Source: Leifsonia sp. 466MF
GTDB lineage: Bacteria > Actinomycetota > Actinomycetes > Actinomycetales > Microbacteriaceae
Direction: 5' to 3'
Length of the DNA stretch: 64,000 nucleotides
Assembly (NCBI RefSeq): GCF_900100265.1
Contig: NZ_LT629696.1
Location: forward strand, 1,488,001-1,552,000
The notes under the pieces: generated by a model
What the model saw: only the letters and a program-made list of their open reading frames with translations
What the model was told of the DNA's origin: nothing
Database searches by the model: none
Program-made: the position numbers and the translations under genes
Shown here: positions 38,327 through 49,202 of the stretch, piece by piece
Layout: every line of letters starts with the position of its first letter
Position numbering within the stretch: position 1 is the first letter of the stretch

Positions 38327-39537
38327 TGTCCCTCCGCACTGAGCAGGGTCCGTATTTCGGCGACTTCGGCGGGCGGTTCGTCCCCGAGTCGCTGGTCGCA
38401 GCGCTCGACGAGCTGTCGGCGGCGTGGGAGGAGGCGAAGGCCGACCCCGCGTTCCATGCCGAGCTGGATGAGCTCCACCGCAGCTACACCGGCCGCCCGT
38501 CGATCATCACCGAGGTGCCCCGGTTCGCCGAGCACGCAGGCGGCGCCCGCATCATCCTGAAGCGCGAGGACCTCAATCACACCGGCTCGCACAAGATCAA
38601 CAACGTGCTGGGCCAGGCCATCCTGACGAAGCGCATCGGCAAGACCCGCGTGATCGCCGAGACCGGCGCGGGCCAGCACGGCGTCGCCACCGCGACGGCC
38701 GCCGCCCTGTTCGGGCTCGAGTGCACGATCTACATGGGCGAGGTCGACACCGAGCGCCAGGCGCTGAACGTCGCCCGGATGCGTCTGCTCGGCGCCGAGG
38801 TCGTCGCCGTCAAGACCGGGTCGCGCACGCTCAAGGACGCCATCAACGACGCCATGCGCGACTGGGTGACGAACGTCGAGCACACCAACTACATCTTCGG
38901 CACGGTCGCGGGCCCGCACCCGTTCCCGGCGATGGTGCGCGACCTCCAGAAGATCATCGGCGAGGAGGCGCGCGAGCAGGTGCAGGAGCTCACCGGCCGC
39001 CTGCCGAACGCCGTGGTCGCGTGCGTCGGCGGAGGCTCGAACGCGATGGGCATCTTCCATGCCTTCCTGGACGACGAGGATGTGCGCCTGGTCGGCTTCG
39101 AGGCGGGCGGCGAGGGTGCGGACACCCCGCGCCACGCCGCGACGATCACCAAGGGCCGCCCCGGCGTGCTGCACGGCGCGCGCTCCATGCTGCTGCAGGA
39201 CGAGGACGGCCAGACCATCGAATCCCACTCGATCTCCGCCGGCCTCGACTACCCGGGCGTCGGCCCGGAGCACGCCTGGCTCGCGAAGATCGGCCGCGCC
39301 GAGTACCGGCCGGTGTCGGACGCGGACGCCATGGAGGCCCTGCGCCTGCTCAGCCGCACCGAGGGCATCATCCCGGCCATCGAGTCGTCCCACGCGTTGG
39401 CAGGCGCCATCGCGCTCGGGCGCGAGCTGGGGCCGGAGGGCATCATCCTGGTGAACCTCAGCGGCCGTGGCGACAAGGACATGGAGACCGCCGGGCGGTA
39501 CTTCGACCTGATCGACGCGGACGCGGTGCAGTCGTGA
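38326..39537 (+). CDS. trpB: Tryptophan synthase beta chain
   Basis: PLP enzyme joining indole and serine. The 403-residue product has the PLP Lys in [16 protein letters not shown], the ETGAGQHG substrate loop, and the phosphate loop VGGGSNAMG. Standard TrpB1. Overlaps trpA by 4 bases. Confidence 0.98.
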   Translation: MSLRTEQGPYFGDFGGRFVPESLVAALDELSAAWEEAKADPAFHAELDELHRSYTGRPSIITEVPRFAEHAGGARIILKREDLNHTGSHKINNVLGQAILTKRIGKTRVIAETGAGQHGVATATAAALFGLECTIYMGEVDTERQALNVARMRLLGAEVVAVKTGSRTLKDAINDAMRDWVTNVEHTNYIFGTVAGPHPFPAMVRDLQKIIGEEAREQVQELTGRLPNAVVACVGGGSNAMGIFHAFLDDEDVRLVGFEAGGEGADTPRHAATITKGRPGVLHGARSMLLQDEDGQTIESHSISAGLDYPGVGPEHAWLAKIGRAEYRPVSDADAMEALRLLSRTEGIIPAIESSHALAGAIALGRELGPEGIILVNLSGRGDKDMETAGRYFDLIDADAVQS

Positions 39538-40331
39538 GCGGCGTGGTCACGAGCCGGGTCGCCGCCGCGATCGCCCGCCGCAACACCGAGGCATCGGGCG
39601 CGCTGATCGGCTACCTCCCGGCCGGCTTCCCCGACCTCGCGACCAGTGTGGATGCGGCCGTCGCGCTCGCGAACAACGGCGTCGACGTCATCGAGCTCGG
39701 CCTGCCGTACTCCGACCCCGTGATGGACGGCACGGTCATCCAGGCCGCGACGCAGCAGGCGCTCAGAGCCGGCTTCCGCTTGCGCGACGGCTTCACCGCC
39801 GTCCGTGAGATCACCGCGCAGGTCGACATCCCCGTGCTCGTCATGACCTACTGGAACCCGGTGCTGCAGTACGGTGTCGACCGCTTCGCGGACGACCTCG
39901 CCGCCGCCGGGGGAGCAGGCCTCATCACGCCCGACCTCATCCCGGACGAGGGCGCCGACTGGCTCGCCGCATCCGACCGCGTCGGTCTCGACCGCGTGTT
40001 CCTCGCCGCGCCCAGCTCGACCGACGCCCGCCTGAAGCAGGCGGTGGAGGCGAGCCGCGGGTTCGTCTACGCCGTCTCGACCATGGGCATCACGGGCGCG
40101 CGCACCGATGTGGATGCGGCGGCGCGCACGCTCGTCGGCCGTCTCCGCGAGGCGGGAGCGACGAGCACGTGCGTCGGACTCGGCATCTCATCGGCCGCGC
40201 AGGTGGCCGAGGTGCTCGAGTACGCGGACGGCGCGATCGTCGGCTCGGCGCTCGTGAAGGCGCTGGGCGACGGCGGCGTGGCGGAGGCCGGTCGCGTCGC
40301 GGCCGAGCTCGCCCGCGGCACAGCGGCCTAG
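39534..40331 (+). CDS. trpA: Tryptophan synthase alpha chain
   Basis: Cleaves indole-glycerol phosphate. The 265-residue TIM barrel shows [13 protein letters not shown], catalytic Glu and Asp in [25 protein letters not shown] and [16 protein letters not shown] at 39534 overlaps trpB by 4 bases. trpD and trpG, and any trpF or priA/hisA isomerase, are absent from the cluster and must lie elsewhere. Confidence 0.97.
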   Translation: MSGVVTSRVAAAIARRNTEASGALIGYLPAGFPDLATSVDAAVALANNGVDVIELGLPYSDPVMDGTVIQAATQQALRAGFRLRDGFTAVREITAQVDIPVLVMTYWNPVLQYGVDRFADDLAAAGGAGLITPDLIPDEGADWLAASDRVGLDRVFLAAPSSTDARLKQAVEASRGFVYAVSTMGITGARTDVDAAARTLVGRLREAGATSTCVGLGISSAAQVAEVLEYADGAIVGSALVKALGDGGVAEAGRVAAELARGTAA

Positions 40332-40341
40332 CCGGGCGTTC

Positions 40342-40347
40342 TAGACT
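40342..40347 (+). promoter_or_regulatory. Putative -10 box (TAGACT) for lgt
   Basis: TAGACT starts 11 bases after the trpA stop and lies about 60 bases before lgt; same hexamer as elsewhere in the window. Confidence 0.45.
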
Positions 40348-40406
40348 ATGGTGGCCGCGCGCCTCTCCGCGCCGCGGCATGATCGACACGAAAGGTGAGT
40401 CATCGG

Positions 40407-41420
40407 GTGTTTGCGACGATGAGCGGCTGGATGGCCAGCATCCCGAGTCCTGGGCCCGAGTGGGCGCAGATCCCGCTGCCTTTCTGGCCGTACCGCATCC
40501 AGATGTACGCGCTGATCATCCTGGTCGGCATCGTCGTCGCTGCCATGTGGACCTCGCGCCGCCTCACCAAGCAGGGCGCCGAGCCGGGTGTCGTTCTCGA
40601 CATCCTGCTGTGCGCCGTGCCCCTCGGGATCGTCGGCGCCCGGTTCTACCACGTCGCGACCCACCCGAAGGACTTCTTCTACCCGGGCGCCAACCTCTTC
40701 AACCCGTTCGAGCCCGGCAGCATCTGGGCGATCTGGGAGGGCGGCGGCGCCATCTTCGGCGCGCTGATCGGTGGCGCCATCGGTGTGCTCATCGGCTGCC
40801 GTTGGACCGGTCTGCGGTTCTGGACGTTCGCGGACGCCCTCGCACCGGCGCTCCTGCTCGCGCAGGCCATCGGCCGCCTCGGCAACTACTTCAACCAGGA
40901 GCTCTTCGGTCTTCCGACCGACCTGCCCTGGGGTCTGCAGATCGACGCGGGCAATAAGGCGATCCCGGTCGGCCTTCCGGACGGCACGCTGTTCCAGCCC
41001 CTCTTCCTGTACGAGATGATCTGGAACATCATCGGCGTCTTCGTCATCGTCTGGCTGCAGCGCCGCTTCCGCCTCCAGTGGGGCAAGGTGTTCGCCGTCT
41101 ACCTGATCTGGTACGGCGCCGGCCGCTCCTACCTGGAGTCGATCCGCATCGACCCGAGCGAGTTCACGTTCCTCGGCATCCCGAGCAACGTCTGGGCCGC
41201 GTTCGGCGCCGTCGTGCTCGGCCTCATCATCTTCTTCGTCCAGTCGAGCAGGCACCCGGGTCTCGAGCCCAGCCCGTACCGACCGGGTCGTGAATGGGTG
41301 AACCCGGATGCTGAGGTAGACTCGGAGGACACGGACCTGGAGGACGAGGACGCCGCCGACGCAGACGGTGTGCCTGCCGGGTCCGCTTCGGCCAAGGCCA
41401 CAAGCCCCACGAACGGATAA
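40407..41420 (+). CDS. lgt: Prolipoprotein diacylglyceryl transferase
   Basis: Integral membrane enzyme that attaches diacylglycerol to the lipobox Cys of prelipoproteins, such as the DsbA-like protein at 13388. It has about seven transmembrane helices and the Lgt signature GRLGNYFNQELFGLPTDLPW. The C-terminal ~45 residues are acidic and disordered (EVDSEDTDLEDEDAADADG). The start is uncertain: GTG at 40407 is placed 11 bases after AAAGG, GTG 40395 has no room for a site, and ATG 40419 is possible. Confidence 0.93.
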   Translation: MFATMSGWMASIPSPGPEWAQIPLPFWPYRIQMYALIILVGIVVAAMWTSRRLTKQGAEPGVVLDILLCAVPLGIVGARFYHVATHPKDFFYPGANLFNPFEPGSIWAIWEGGGAIFGALIGGAIGVLIGCRWTGLRFWTFADALAPALLLAQAIGRLGNYFNQELFGLPTDLPWGLQIDAGNKAIPVGLPDGTLFQPLFLYEMIWNIIGVFVIVWLQRRFRLQWGKVFAVYLIWYGAGRSYLESIRIDPSEFTFLGIPSNVWAAFGAVVLGLIIFFVQSSRHPGLEPSPYRPGREWVNPDAEVDSEDTDLEDEDAADADGVPAGSASAKATSPTNG

Positions 41421-41591
41421 ACCCGACGGCTCGAAGTACGAAACCGTCGAGGCGATCCCACGCACCTGACCGCTCCACGAGTCCGAGCCGCACACGGCCC
41501 GGAGGATGCGGCGGAACTCATAAGCACCGGGCCGATGGCGTCCCTGCACCCAACATCCCCACATCCACGACACTGTGAGGACGGTCGACAG

Positions 41592-44500
41592 ATGGCGCTC
41601 ACGCCTCCCCATTCCCGCTTCGGGACCGTGCCTGGCCCGCAGGGCCTGTACGACCCTGCCCACGAGAAGGACGCCTGCGGTCTCGCCATGGTCGCGACCC
41701 TCCGGGGCACGGCCGGGCACGACATCATCGACGCCGCGCTGGAGGCGCTGCGTCACCTCGAGCACCGCGGCGCGGTCGGCTCCGACGCCGGTACCGGTGA
41801 CGGCGCCGGCATCATCACCCAGGTGCCGGACGCCTTCCTGCGCGCCGTCGCGGGCTTCGACCTGCCCGCCGCCGGCCGGTACGCGGTGGGCAACGCGTTC
41901 CTGCCGAGCGCGGAGGACGAGCGTGCCGAGGTCAAGGCGGCTCTCGAGTCCATCGCGGCCGAGCACGAGCTGACCGTCCTCGGCTGGCGGTCCGTCCCGG
42001 TTCGTCCGGACGAGCTCGGCACGCTGGCCCGCCAGGCCATGCCGGTGATCGAGCAGCTCTACGTCGCGTCCACCCGCGTCGATGAGAACGGCGAGGCCGT
42101 CTCCGGCATCGCGCTCGACCGCCAGACCTTCTTCCTGCGGAAGCGGGCCGAGCGCGAGCTCGACCTGTACTTCTCGTCGCTGTCGAGCCGCACGCTCGTC
42201 TACAAGGGCATGGTCACCACGCTCCAGCTGGAGCCGTTCTACCCGGACCTCTCCGACGAGCGCTTCGCATCGAAGCTCGCCCTCGTGCACTCGCGCTACT
42301 CGACGAACACGTTCCCGTCGTGGCCGCTCGCGCAGCCGTTCCGGATGATCGCGCACAACGGCGAGATCAACACCGTGCAGGGCAACCGCAACTGGATGCG
42401 CGCCCGCCAGTCGCAGCTGGAGAACGAGCTGCTCGGCGACCTGAAGCCGGTGTTCCCGATCGTCACACCCGGCGCCTCCGACTCGGCCTCCTTCGACGAG
42501 GTCGTGGAGCTGCTGTCGCTGAGCGGCCGGTCGCTCCCGCACGCCGTCATGATGATGGTGCCGGAGGCCTGGGAGAACCAGACCGAGATCGACCCGGTCC
42601 GCCGCGCGTTCTACGAGTACCACTCGATGCTCATGGAGCCGTGGGACGGCCCCGCCGCGATCGTGTTCACCGACGGCTCCGTCGTCGGCGCGACGCTCGA
42701 CCGCAACGGCCTGCGCCCCGGCCGGTACGTCGTCACCAACGACGGCCTCGTCGTGCTCGCCTCCGAGATCGGCGTGCTCGACTTCGAGCCCAGCCGCGTC
42801 GTCCGCAAGGGGCGTCTGCGTCCCGGCCGGATGTTCCTGGTCGACACGGTCAGCGGCCGCCTCATCGAGGATGAGGAGATCAAGTCCGAGCTCGCCGCCG
42901 GCGCTCCCTACGAGGAGTGGCTGGACGAGGGCCGGATCAACCTGAAGGACCTCCCGGAGCGCGAGCACATCGTCCACACCCCGGCGTCGATCACGCGCCG
43001 CCAGCGGACGTTCGGCTACACGGAGGAGGAGGTCCGCATCCTCCTCCGCCCGATGGCGACCACCGGCGCGGAGCCGCTCGGCGCCATGGGATCGGACACG
43101 CCCGTTGCCGTGCTGTCGGAGCGCCCGCGCCTGCTGTTCGACTACTTCACGCAGCAGTTCGCGCAGGTCACCAACCCGCCGCTCGACTCGATCCGCGAGG
43201 AGGTCGTCACCTCCCTGAAGCTCGGTCTCGGCCCGGAGCGCAACCTGCTGTCGGCCGGCCCCGAGCACGCCAAGCAGGTCGTGCTCGACTTCCCGGTGAT
43301 CGACAACGACGAGCTGGCGAAGATCCAGCACATCGACCCGCGGCCGGGCAGCACGCTGACCACGACCGTGCGCGGCCTGTACCGCTCCGACGCCGGCCCC
43401 GACGCCCTGGAGCGCCGTCTCGCCGAGATGTGCGACGAGGTCGACGAGGCCATCGCGGCCGGAGCGCAGTTCATCGTGCTCAGCGACCGCGACTCGACGA
43501 AGGACCTCGCGCCCATCCCGTCGCTGCTGATGCTCGCCGCCGTGCACCACCACCTCATCCGCTCGGAGACCCGCATGAAGGTGGGCCTGATCGTGGAGGC
43601 CGGGGATGTGCGCGAGGTGCACCACGTCGCCCTGCTCATCGGGTACGGCGCCTCGGCGATCAACCCGTACCTGGCGATGGAGACCTGCGAGGAGCTCGTC
43701 CGCAGCGGGATGATCACCGGCGTCAGCCCCGAGAAGGCGGTCAAGAACGTCATCAAGGCGCTCGGCAAGGGCGTGCTGAAGATCATGTCGAAGATGGGCA
43801 TCTCGACGGTGTCCTCCTACGCGGGCGCTCAGGCGTTCGAGGCCGTCGGGCTCAGCCAGGAGTTCGTCGACCAGTACTTCACCGGAACGACGAGCAAGCT
43901 GGGCGGCGTCGGGATCGACGTCATCGCGGCCGAGAACCTCGCCCGTCACGAGAGCGCGTACCCCGCCGAGGGCGCCGCGCTCGCGCACGAGCGCCTCGCG
44001 ACCGGCGGCGAGTACCAGTGGCGCCGCGACGGATCTCCGCACCTCTTCAACCCGGAGACGGTCTTCCGCCTGCAGCACTCCACGCGCACGCGGCGGTACG
44101 ACGTGTTCCGCGAGTACACAAAGCTCGTCGACGACCAGTCCGAGTCGCTGATGACCCTGCGCGGGATGTTCTCGCTCAAGGAGGGCGAGCGTCCGCCGGT
44201 GCCGCTGGAGGAGGTCGAGCCCGTCTCGTCCATCGTCAAGCGCTTCTCCACGGGTGCGATGAGTTACGGCTCCATCTCCAAGGAGGCGCACGAGACGCTC
44301 GCGATCGCGATGAACCGGCTCGGCGCCAAGTCGAACACCGGTGAGGGCGGCGAAGACCTCGACCGTCTGCTCGACCCGGAGCGCCGCAGCGCCATCAAGC
44401 AGGTCGCCTCCGGCCGCTTCGGTGTGACGTCGATGTACCTGACCCACGCCGACGACATCCAGATCAAACTGGCGCAGGGCGCGAAGCCCGGCGAAGGCGG

Positions 44501-46169
44501 GCAGCTGCCGCCGACCAAGGTGTACCCGTGGGTGGCTCGCACCCGCCACGCGACCGCCGGTGTCGGCCTCATCTCGCCGCCGCCGCACCACGACATCTAC
44601 TCGATCGAAGACCTCAAGCAGCTGATCTTCGACCTGAAGCGCGCCAACCCGGGCGCCCGCGTTCACGTCAAGCTCGTCTCGGAGTCGGGCATCGGCGCGG
44701 TCGCGGCCGGCACCGCGAAGGCGCTGGCCGACGTCATCCTGGTCTCGGGCCATGATGGCGGCACCGGCGCATCCCCGGTCAACTCGCTGAAGCACGCGGG
44801 GACGCCGTGGGAGCTGGGGCTCGCCGAGACGCAGCAGACCCTGATGCTGAACGGGATGCGCGAGCGCGTCGTCGTTCAGGTCGACGGCCAGCTGAAGACC
44901 GGCCGCGACGTCATCGTCGGCGCGCTGCTCGGGGCCGAGGAGTTCGGCTTCGCGACCGCGCCGCTGGTGGTCTCCGGCTGCGTGATGATGCGCGTCTGCC
45001 ACCTGGACACCTGCCCGGTCGGCGTCGCGACGCAGAACCCGGAGCTGCGCGCGCGGTTCTCGGGCAAGCCCGAGTTCGTCGTCAACTTCTTCGAGTTCAT
45101 CGCGGAAGAGGTGCGCGAGTACCTCGCGGCCCTCGGCTTCCGCACCCTCGAGGAGGCGATCGGTCACGCCGAGCTGCTCGACGTCGACCGCGCCATCGAC
45201 CACTGGAAGGCGTCCGGTCTCGACCTCGCGCCCATCCTGCACGGTCCGGCCTTCGGCCCGGAGGCTCCTCGGCGCAACGGCCGGGCGCAGGACCACGAGC
45301 TGGAGCACCACTTCGACGTGCAGCTGATCGACGCGGCGCGCGACGTGCTGGAGAACGGGGGCCGCATCGAGCTGAGCCTTCCGATCCGCAACACGGAGCG
45401 GGCCGTCGGCACGATGCTCGGCCACGAGGTGACCGTCCGCCACGGCGAGAACGGCCTCCCCGCCGGCTCCATCGACATCACGCTCACCGGTTCGGCCGGC
45501 CAGTCGCTCGGCGCGTTCCTCCCCGCGGGCATCACCCTGCGGCTGGAGGGCGACTCCAACGACTACGTCGGCAAGGGGCTCTCCGGGGGCCAGATCGTCG
45601 TGAAGCCCCCGCGCGACAGCGTGTTCGCCGCCGAGCGGAACGTGATCGCCGGCAACGTGATCGGCTACGGCGCGACGCAGGGGAGCATGTTCATCCGCGG
45701 GATCGTGGGCGAGCGCTTCCTGGTGCGCAACTCCGGTGCGACCGCGGTCGTCGAAGGCGTGGGCGATCACGCCCTCGAGTACATGACCGGTGGCCTCGCC
45801 GTGATCCTCGGCGGCACCGGGCGCAACCTCGGCGCCGGCATGTCCGGTGGCACCGCGTACGTGTACGACCTGAAGCCGGAGCGGGTCAACCGCGACTCGC
45901 TCGCGACCGGCGAGCTCGAGCTCCTGCCTCTCGGGAGCGCGGACATCGAGATCGTGCGCGACCTGCTCGAACAGCACGCCGCCGAGACGGGCTCCGAGCT
46001 CGCCGCCCGGATGCTGGAGGACTTCGACGAGACCGTCGCGAAGTTCGTCAAGGTGCTGCCGCGGGACTACGCCGCGGTGATGCAGATGCGCCAAGAGGCC
46101 GTTGACGAGGGTCTCGACCCCGACGGCGACATCGTGTGGAACAGAATTCTGGAGGTGACCGGCGGATGA
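41592..46169 (+). CDS. gltB: Glutamate synthase (NADPH) large subunit
   Basis: GOGAT alpha subunit; moves the glutamine amide to 2-oxoglutarate. The ~1525-residue product has the Ntn amidotransferase domain with Cys29 in KDACGLAMV (a short propeptide is normally cut off before it), the central and FMN domains ([17 protein letters not shown]), the 3Fe-4S cysteines in [15 protein letters not shown], and the C-terminal beta-helix ([14 protein letters not shown]). ATG at 41592 follows GAGGA; an in-frame ATG at 41535 would lengthen the propeptide. The 171 bases before it show only a weak CGACGG/CCGTCG stem. Confidence 0.97.
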   Translation: MALTPPHSRFGTVPGPQGLYDPAHEKDACGLAMVATLRGTAGHDIIDAALEALRHLEHRGAVGSDAGTGDGAGIITQVPDAFLRAVAGFDLPAAGRYAVGNAFLPSAEDERAEVKAALESIAAEHELTVLGWRSVPVRPDELGTLARQAMPVIEQLYVASTRVDENGEAVSGIALDRQTFFLRKRAERELDLYFSSLSSRTLVYKGMVTTLQLEPFYPDLSDERFASKLALVHSRYSTNTFPSWPLAQPFRMIAHNGEINTVQGNRNWMRARQSQLENELLGDLKPVFPIVTPGASDSASFDEVVELLSLSGRSLPHAVMMMVPEAWENQTEIDPVRRAFYEYHSMLMEPWDGPAAIVFTDGSVVGATLDRNGLRPGRYVVTNDGLVVLASEIGVLDFEPSRVVRKGRLRPGRMFLVDTVSGRLIEDEEIKSELAAGAPYEEWLDEGRINLKDLPEREHIVHTPASITRRQRTFGYTEEEVRILLRPMATTGAEPLGAMGSDTPVAVLSERPRLLFDYFTQQFAQVTNPPLDSIREEVVTSLKLGLGPERNLLSAGPEHAKQVVLDFPVIDNDELAKIQHIDPRPGSTLTTTVRGLYRSDAGPDALERRLAEMCDEVDEAIAAGAQFIVLSDRDSTKDLAPIPSLLMLAAVHHHLIRSETRMKVGLIVEAGDVREVHHVALLIGYGASAINPYLAMETCEELVRSGMITGVSPEKAVKNVIKALGKGVLKIMSKMGISTVSSYAGAQAFEAVGLSQEFVDQYFTGTTSKLGGVGIDVIAAENLARHESAYPAEGAALAHERLATGGEYQWRRDGSPHLFNPETVFRLQHSTRTRRYDVFREYTKLVDDQSESLMTLRGMFSLKEGERPPVPLEEVEPVSSIVKRFSTGAMSYGSISKEAHETLAIAMNRLGAKSNTGEGGEDLDRLLDPERRSAIKQVASGRFGVTSMYLTHADDIQIKLAQGAKPGEGGQLPPTKVYPWVARTRHATAGVGLISPPPHHDIYSIEDLKQLIFDLKRANPGARVHVKLVSESGIGAVAAGTAKALADVILVSGHDGGTGASPVNSLKHAGTPWELGLAETQQTLMLNGMRERVVVQVDGQLKTGRDVIVGALLGAEEFGFATAPLVVSGCVMMRVCHLDTCPVGVATQNPELRARFSGKPEFVVNFFEFIAEEVREYLAALGFRTLEEAIGHAELLDVDRAIDHWKASGLDLAPILHGPAFGPEAPRRNGRAQDHELEHHFDVQLIDAARDVLENGGRIELSLPIRNTERAVGTMLGHEVTVRHGENGLPAGSIDITLTGSAGQSLGAFLPAGITLRLEGDSNDYVGKGLSGGQIVVKPPRDSVFAAERNVIAGNVIGYGATQGSMFIRGIVGERFLVRNSGATAVVEGVGDHALEYMTGGLAVILGGTGRNLGAGMSGGTAYVYDLKPERVNRDSLATGELELLPLGSADIEIVRDLLEQHAAETGSELAARMLEDFDETVAKFVKVLPRDYAAVMQMRQEAVDEGLDPDGDIVWNRILEVTGG

Positions 46170-46230
46170 TGCTGCCTGATCCTAAAGGCTCCGTCGAAAT
46201 GGAGGTGACCGGTGGCTGACCCCAAAGGCT
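46151..46230 (+). repeat. Partial tandem duplication of the gltD translation start
   Basis: GGAGGTGACCGGYGG occurs at 46151-46165 and 46201-46215 (14 of 15 identical), and CTGAYCCYAAAGGCT at 46176-46190 and 46216-46230 (13 of 15). The first copy has 10 extra bases between the blocks. The first block covers the end of gltB, so its last codons match the gltD ribosome binding site. Confidence 0.8.
46166..46219 (+). CDS. Possible 17-codon mini-ORF between gltB and gltD
   Basis: ATG at 46166 overlaps the gltB stop (ATGA) and lies behind GGAGGTGACC; the frame reads [17 protein letters not shown] and stops at 46217-46219, 5 bases inside gltD. PDPKG resembles the gltD start VADPKGFLK, so this looks like a decayed copy of the gltD start. 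It may couple translation of gltB to gltD or be a mere relic. No protein evidence. Confidence 0.3.
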   Translation: MMLPDPKGSVEMEVTGG

Positions 46231-47669
46231 TTTTGAAGGTGACGGAGCGGGAGCTGCCCAAGCGCCGCCCCGTCTCGGTCCGGCTCATGGACTGGAAAGA
46301 GGTCTACGAGGCCCAGGACCCGGCGCAGCTGCGCCGCCAGGCCGGCCGCTGCATGGACTGCGGCGTGCCGTTCTGCCACTCGGGCTGCCCGCTCGGCAAC
46401 CTCATCCCCGAGTGGAACGACCTCATGTGGCGCGGTGAGGGCCGCCAGGCGATCGAGCGCCTCCACGCGACGAACAACTTCCCGGAGTTCACCGGGCGGC
46501 TGTGCCCGGCGCCGTGCGAGTCGTCCTGCGTGCTCGGCATCAACCAGCCGGCCGTCACGATCAAGCAGGTCGAGGTCTCGATCATCGACCAGGCGTGGCA
46601 GCACGGCTGGGTGCAGCCGCAGCCGCCGGAGCGCCTCACCGGCAAGACGGTCGCGGTCGTCGGCTCCGGCCCTGCCGGCCTCGCCGCCGCCCAGCAGCTG
46701 ACGCGTGCCGGCCACACGGTCGCCGTGTACGAGCGGGACGACCGCATCGGCGGCCTGCTGCGCTACGGCATCCCGGACTTCAAGATGGAGAAGAAGCACC
46801 TCGAGGCGCGTCTCAACCAGATGATGGCCGAGGGCACGCGTTTCCGCGCCGGAGTCGACATCGGCACGGACATCAGCTGGGACGACCTGCGCGCCCGGTA
46901 CGACGCGGTCGTCGTCGCGACCGGCGCCATGGTGCCGCGCGACCTGCCCATCCCGGGCCGTGAGCTCTCCGGCGTTCACTTCGCCATGGAGTACCTGGTG
47001 CAGCAGAACAAGGCGGGTGCGGGCGACCAGATCGCCGACCAGATCACGGCGGACGGCAAGCACGTCATCGTCCTCGGCGGCGGCGACACCGGTGCGGACT
47101 GCATCGGCACCGCACACCGTCAGGGCGCCGCGAGCGTCACCAACCTCGCCATCGGCAAGCAGCCGCCGTCGGAGCGTCCGGACCACCAGCCGTGGCCGAC
47201 CACGCCGACGCTGTTCGAGGTCCAGTCCGCCCACGAGGAGGGCGGGAAGCGCGAGTACCTCGCGTCGACCGTCGAGTTCCTCTCCAACGAGTTCGGCGAG
47301 GTGCGCGCCCTGCGCGTGGCCGAGACCGAGTTCCTCGACGGACGCCGGGTGCCGAAGGCCGGAACCGAGCGCGAGATCCCGGCCGACCTGGTGCTACTGG
47401 CCCTCGGATTCACCGGCCCGGAGCAGCAGGACCTGTCCTCGCAGCTGGGCCTGCCGTTCGACGGCCGCGGCAACGTCGCGCGTGATTCCGATTACCAGAC
47501 GGAGCAGGAGGGCGTGTTCGTCGCCGGCGACGCCGGCCGCGGTCAGTCCCTGATCGTGTGGGCTATCGCAGAGGGCCGGGCAGCGGCGGCCGCTGTTGAC
47601 CGGTATCTTGAAGGGGAGACGCAGTTGCCGTCTCCGATCCGTCCCACCGACCGCGGCATCCTCGTCTGA
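46212..47669 (+). CDS. gltD: Glutamate synthase small subunit
   Basis: GOGAT beta subunit; passes electrons from NADPH via FAD to GltB. The 485-residue product has the N-terminal cysteine motifs for Fe-S clusters (CMDCGVPFCHSGCPLGN and CPAPCESSC), the FAD site VAVVGSGPAGLAAAQQL, the NADPH site VIVLGGGDTGADCIG and the C-terminal GVFVAGDAGRGQSLIVW. GTG at 46212 is directly behind GGAGGTGACC. Confidence 0.97.
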   Translation: MADPKGFLKVTERELPKRRPVSVRLMDWKEVYEAQDPAQLRRQAGRCMDCGVPFCHSGCPLGNLIPEWNDLMWRGEGRQAIERLHATNNFPEFTGRLCPAPCESSCVLGINQPAVTIKQVEVSIIDQAWQHGWVQPQPPERLTGKTVAVVGSGPAGLAAAQQLTRAGHTVAVYERDDRIGGLLRYGIPDFKMEKKHLEARLNQMMAEGTRFRAGVDIGTDISWDDLRARYDAVVVATGAMVPRDLPIPGRELSGVHFAMEYLVQQNKAGAGDQIADQITADGKHVIVLGGGDTGADCIGTAHRQGAASVTNLAIGKQPPSERPDHQPWPTTPTLFEVQSAHEEGGKREYLASTVEFLSNEFGEVRALRVAETEFLDGRRVPKAGTEREIPADLVLLALGFTGPEQQDLSSQLGLPFDGRGNVARDSDYQTEQEGVFVAGDAGRGQSLIVWAIAEGRAAAAAVDRYLEGETQLPSPIRPTDRGILV

Positions 47670-47749
47670 GCGAGGCGATGCCCGCACGACCGGGCGCCAC
47701 CAAGAAATCACGCGCCGTCGGCGCAGAATCACGGAGCGAACAGAAAAGC

Positions 47750-49165
47750 ATGAGAAGGGCCAAAATCGTCGCGACCCTCGGGCCGGCGACCTCCAGCTAC
47801 GACAACATCCGCGCGATCATCGACGCGGGTGTGGACGTGGCCCGCATGAACCTGAGCCACGGCAGCTACGAGGTGCACGAGGGGGTCTACGCCAACGTGC
47901 GCAAGGCCGCCGACGACGCCGGGAAGCCGGTCGCCGTCCTCGTCGACCTCCAGGGCCCCAAGATCCGCCTCGGCAAGTTCGAGGCGGGCCCCTACGAGCT
48001 CGCCGAGGGCGACATCTTCAAGATCACCACCGAGGACATCATCGGTACGAAGGAGATCTCCTCGACGACGTTCAAGGGCCTGCCCAACGACGTCAAGCCG
48101 GGTGACTACCTGCTCATCGACGACGGCAAGGTGCGCGTGCGCGTCGTCGCGGTCGACGGCCCGGTCGTCACGACCGAGGTGATCGTCGCCGGTCCCGTCT
48201 CGAATAACAAGGGCATCAACCTGCCGGGCGTCGCCGTGAACGTCCCGGCGCTGTCCGACAAGGACGAGGCCGACCTGCGCTGGGGCCTCAAGCTCGGCGC
48301 CGACCTGATCGCCCTCTCGTTCGTCCGGAACGCCAAGGACATCGAGCGCGTGCACGAGATCATGGCGGAGGAGGGCCGTAAGGTCCCCGTCGTCGCGAAG
48401 ATCGAGAAGCCGCAGGCCGTGGATGCGCTCGAGGAGATCATCGAGGCGTTCGACGCCATCATGGTCGCCCGTGGCGACCTGGGCGTCGAGCTGCCGCTCG
48501 AGGCCGTGCCGATCGTGCAGAAGCGCGCCGTCGAGCTGGCCCGCCGCGCGGCGAAGCCGGTCATCGTCGCGACGCAGATGCTGGAGTCGATGATCTCGAG
48601 CCCGGTGCCGACCCGCGCAGAGACCTCGGACGTCGCGAACGCCGTCCTCGACGGCGCGGACGCGGTCATGCTCTCGGGCGAGACCAGCGTCGGCGAGTAC
48701 CCGACGGTCACCGTGCAGACCATGTCGCGCATCGTCACCTCGACCGAGGAGCACGGTCTGGACCGAATCCAGCCGCTCGGCACCCGGCCCCGCACCCAGT
48801 CGGGCGCGATCACGCTCGCCGCGGTCGAGGTCGCCGACTTCGTCGAGGCGAAGTTCCTCTGCGTCTTCACCGAGTCGGGCGAGTCCGCCCGCCGCATGGC
48901 GCGTCTGCGCAACAAGATCCCGATCCTGGCGTTCACGCCGGAGGAGTCGGTTCGCCGCCGCATGTCGCTGTTCTGGGGAGTCGAGTCGTTCGTCGTCGGC
49001 CGCGTCACCCACACCGACCAGATGGTCGCGCAGGTGGATGAGGCCCTCAAGTCGACCGGCCGCGCCGTCGACGGCGACAAGGTGATCATCATCTCCGGTT
49101 CCCCTCCCGGGATCCCCGGAACCACCAACGACATCCGCGTGCACCGGGTCGGCGACGTCCTGTAG
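47750..49165 (+). CDS. pyk: Pyruvate kinase
   Basis: Last glycolytic step, PEP plus ADP to pyruvate plus ATP. The 471-residue product starts MRRAKIVATLGPATSSYDNI and shows VARMNLSHGSYE, VAKIEKPQAV, MVARGDLGVELPLE and MLSGETSVGEYP. ATG at 47750 gives the conserved N terminus; the frame is open 72 bases upstream without similarity and the ribosome binding site is weak. A strong terminator follows. Confidence 0.97.
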   Translation: MRRAKIVATLGPATSSYDNIRAIIDAGVDVARMNLSHGSYEVHEGVYANVRKAADDAGKPVAVLVDLQGPKIRLGKFEAGPYELAEGDIFKITTEDIIGTKEISSTTFKGLPNDVKPGDYLLIDDGKVRVRVVAVDGPVVTTEVIVAGPVSNNKGINLPGVAVNVPALSDKDEADLRWGLKLGADLIALSFVRNAKDIERVHEIMAEEGRKVPVVAKIEKPQAVDALEEIIEAFDAIMVARGDLGVELPLEAVPIVQKRAVELARRAAKPVIVATQMLESMISSPVPTRAETSDVANAVLDGADAVMLSGETSVGEYPTVTVQTMSRIVTSTEEHGLDRIQPLGTRPRTQSGAITLAAVEVADFVEAKFLCVFTESGESARRMARLRNKIPILAFTPEESVRRRMSLFWGVESFVVGRVTHTDQMVAQVDEALKSTGRAVDGDKVIIISGSPPGIPGTTNDIRVHRVGDVL

Positions 49166-49174
49166 CACCGGTCG

Positions 49175-49202
49175 GAAGGGCCCCGCTTCGGCGGGGCCCT
49201 TC
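49175..49202 (+). terminator. Rho-independent terminator after pyk
   Basis: A perfect 12-bp stem (GAAGGGCCCCGC with GCGGGGCCCTTC) closes on a TTCG tetraloop, 9 bases after the pyk stop. This is the clearest intrinsic terminator in the window. Confidence 0.9.

Noticed and set aside
41421..41591. Riboswitch (glutamine type) upstream of gltB
   Set aside because: The leader shows only a 6-bp CGACGG/CCGTCG stem and none of the conserved glnA RNA core.
40341..46094. Very long open frame on the minus strand opposite lgt, gltB and the start of gltD
   Set aside because: It mirrors the third-codon GC bias of the plus-strand genes, has no ribosome site or recognisable domain, and the composition is Arg/Asp/His-rich shadow sequence.
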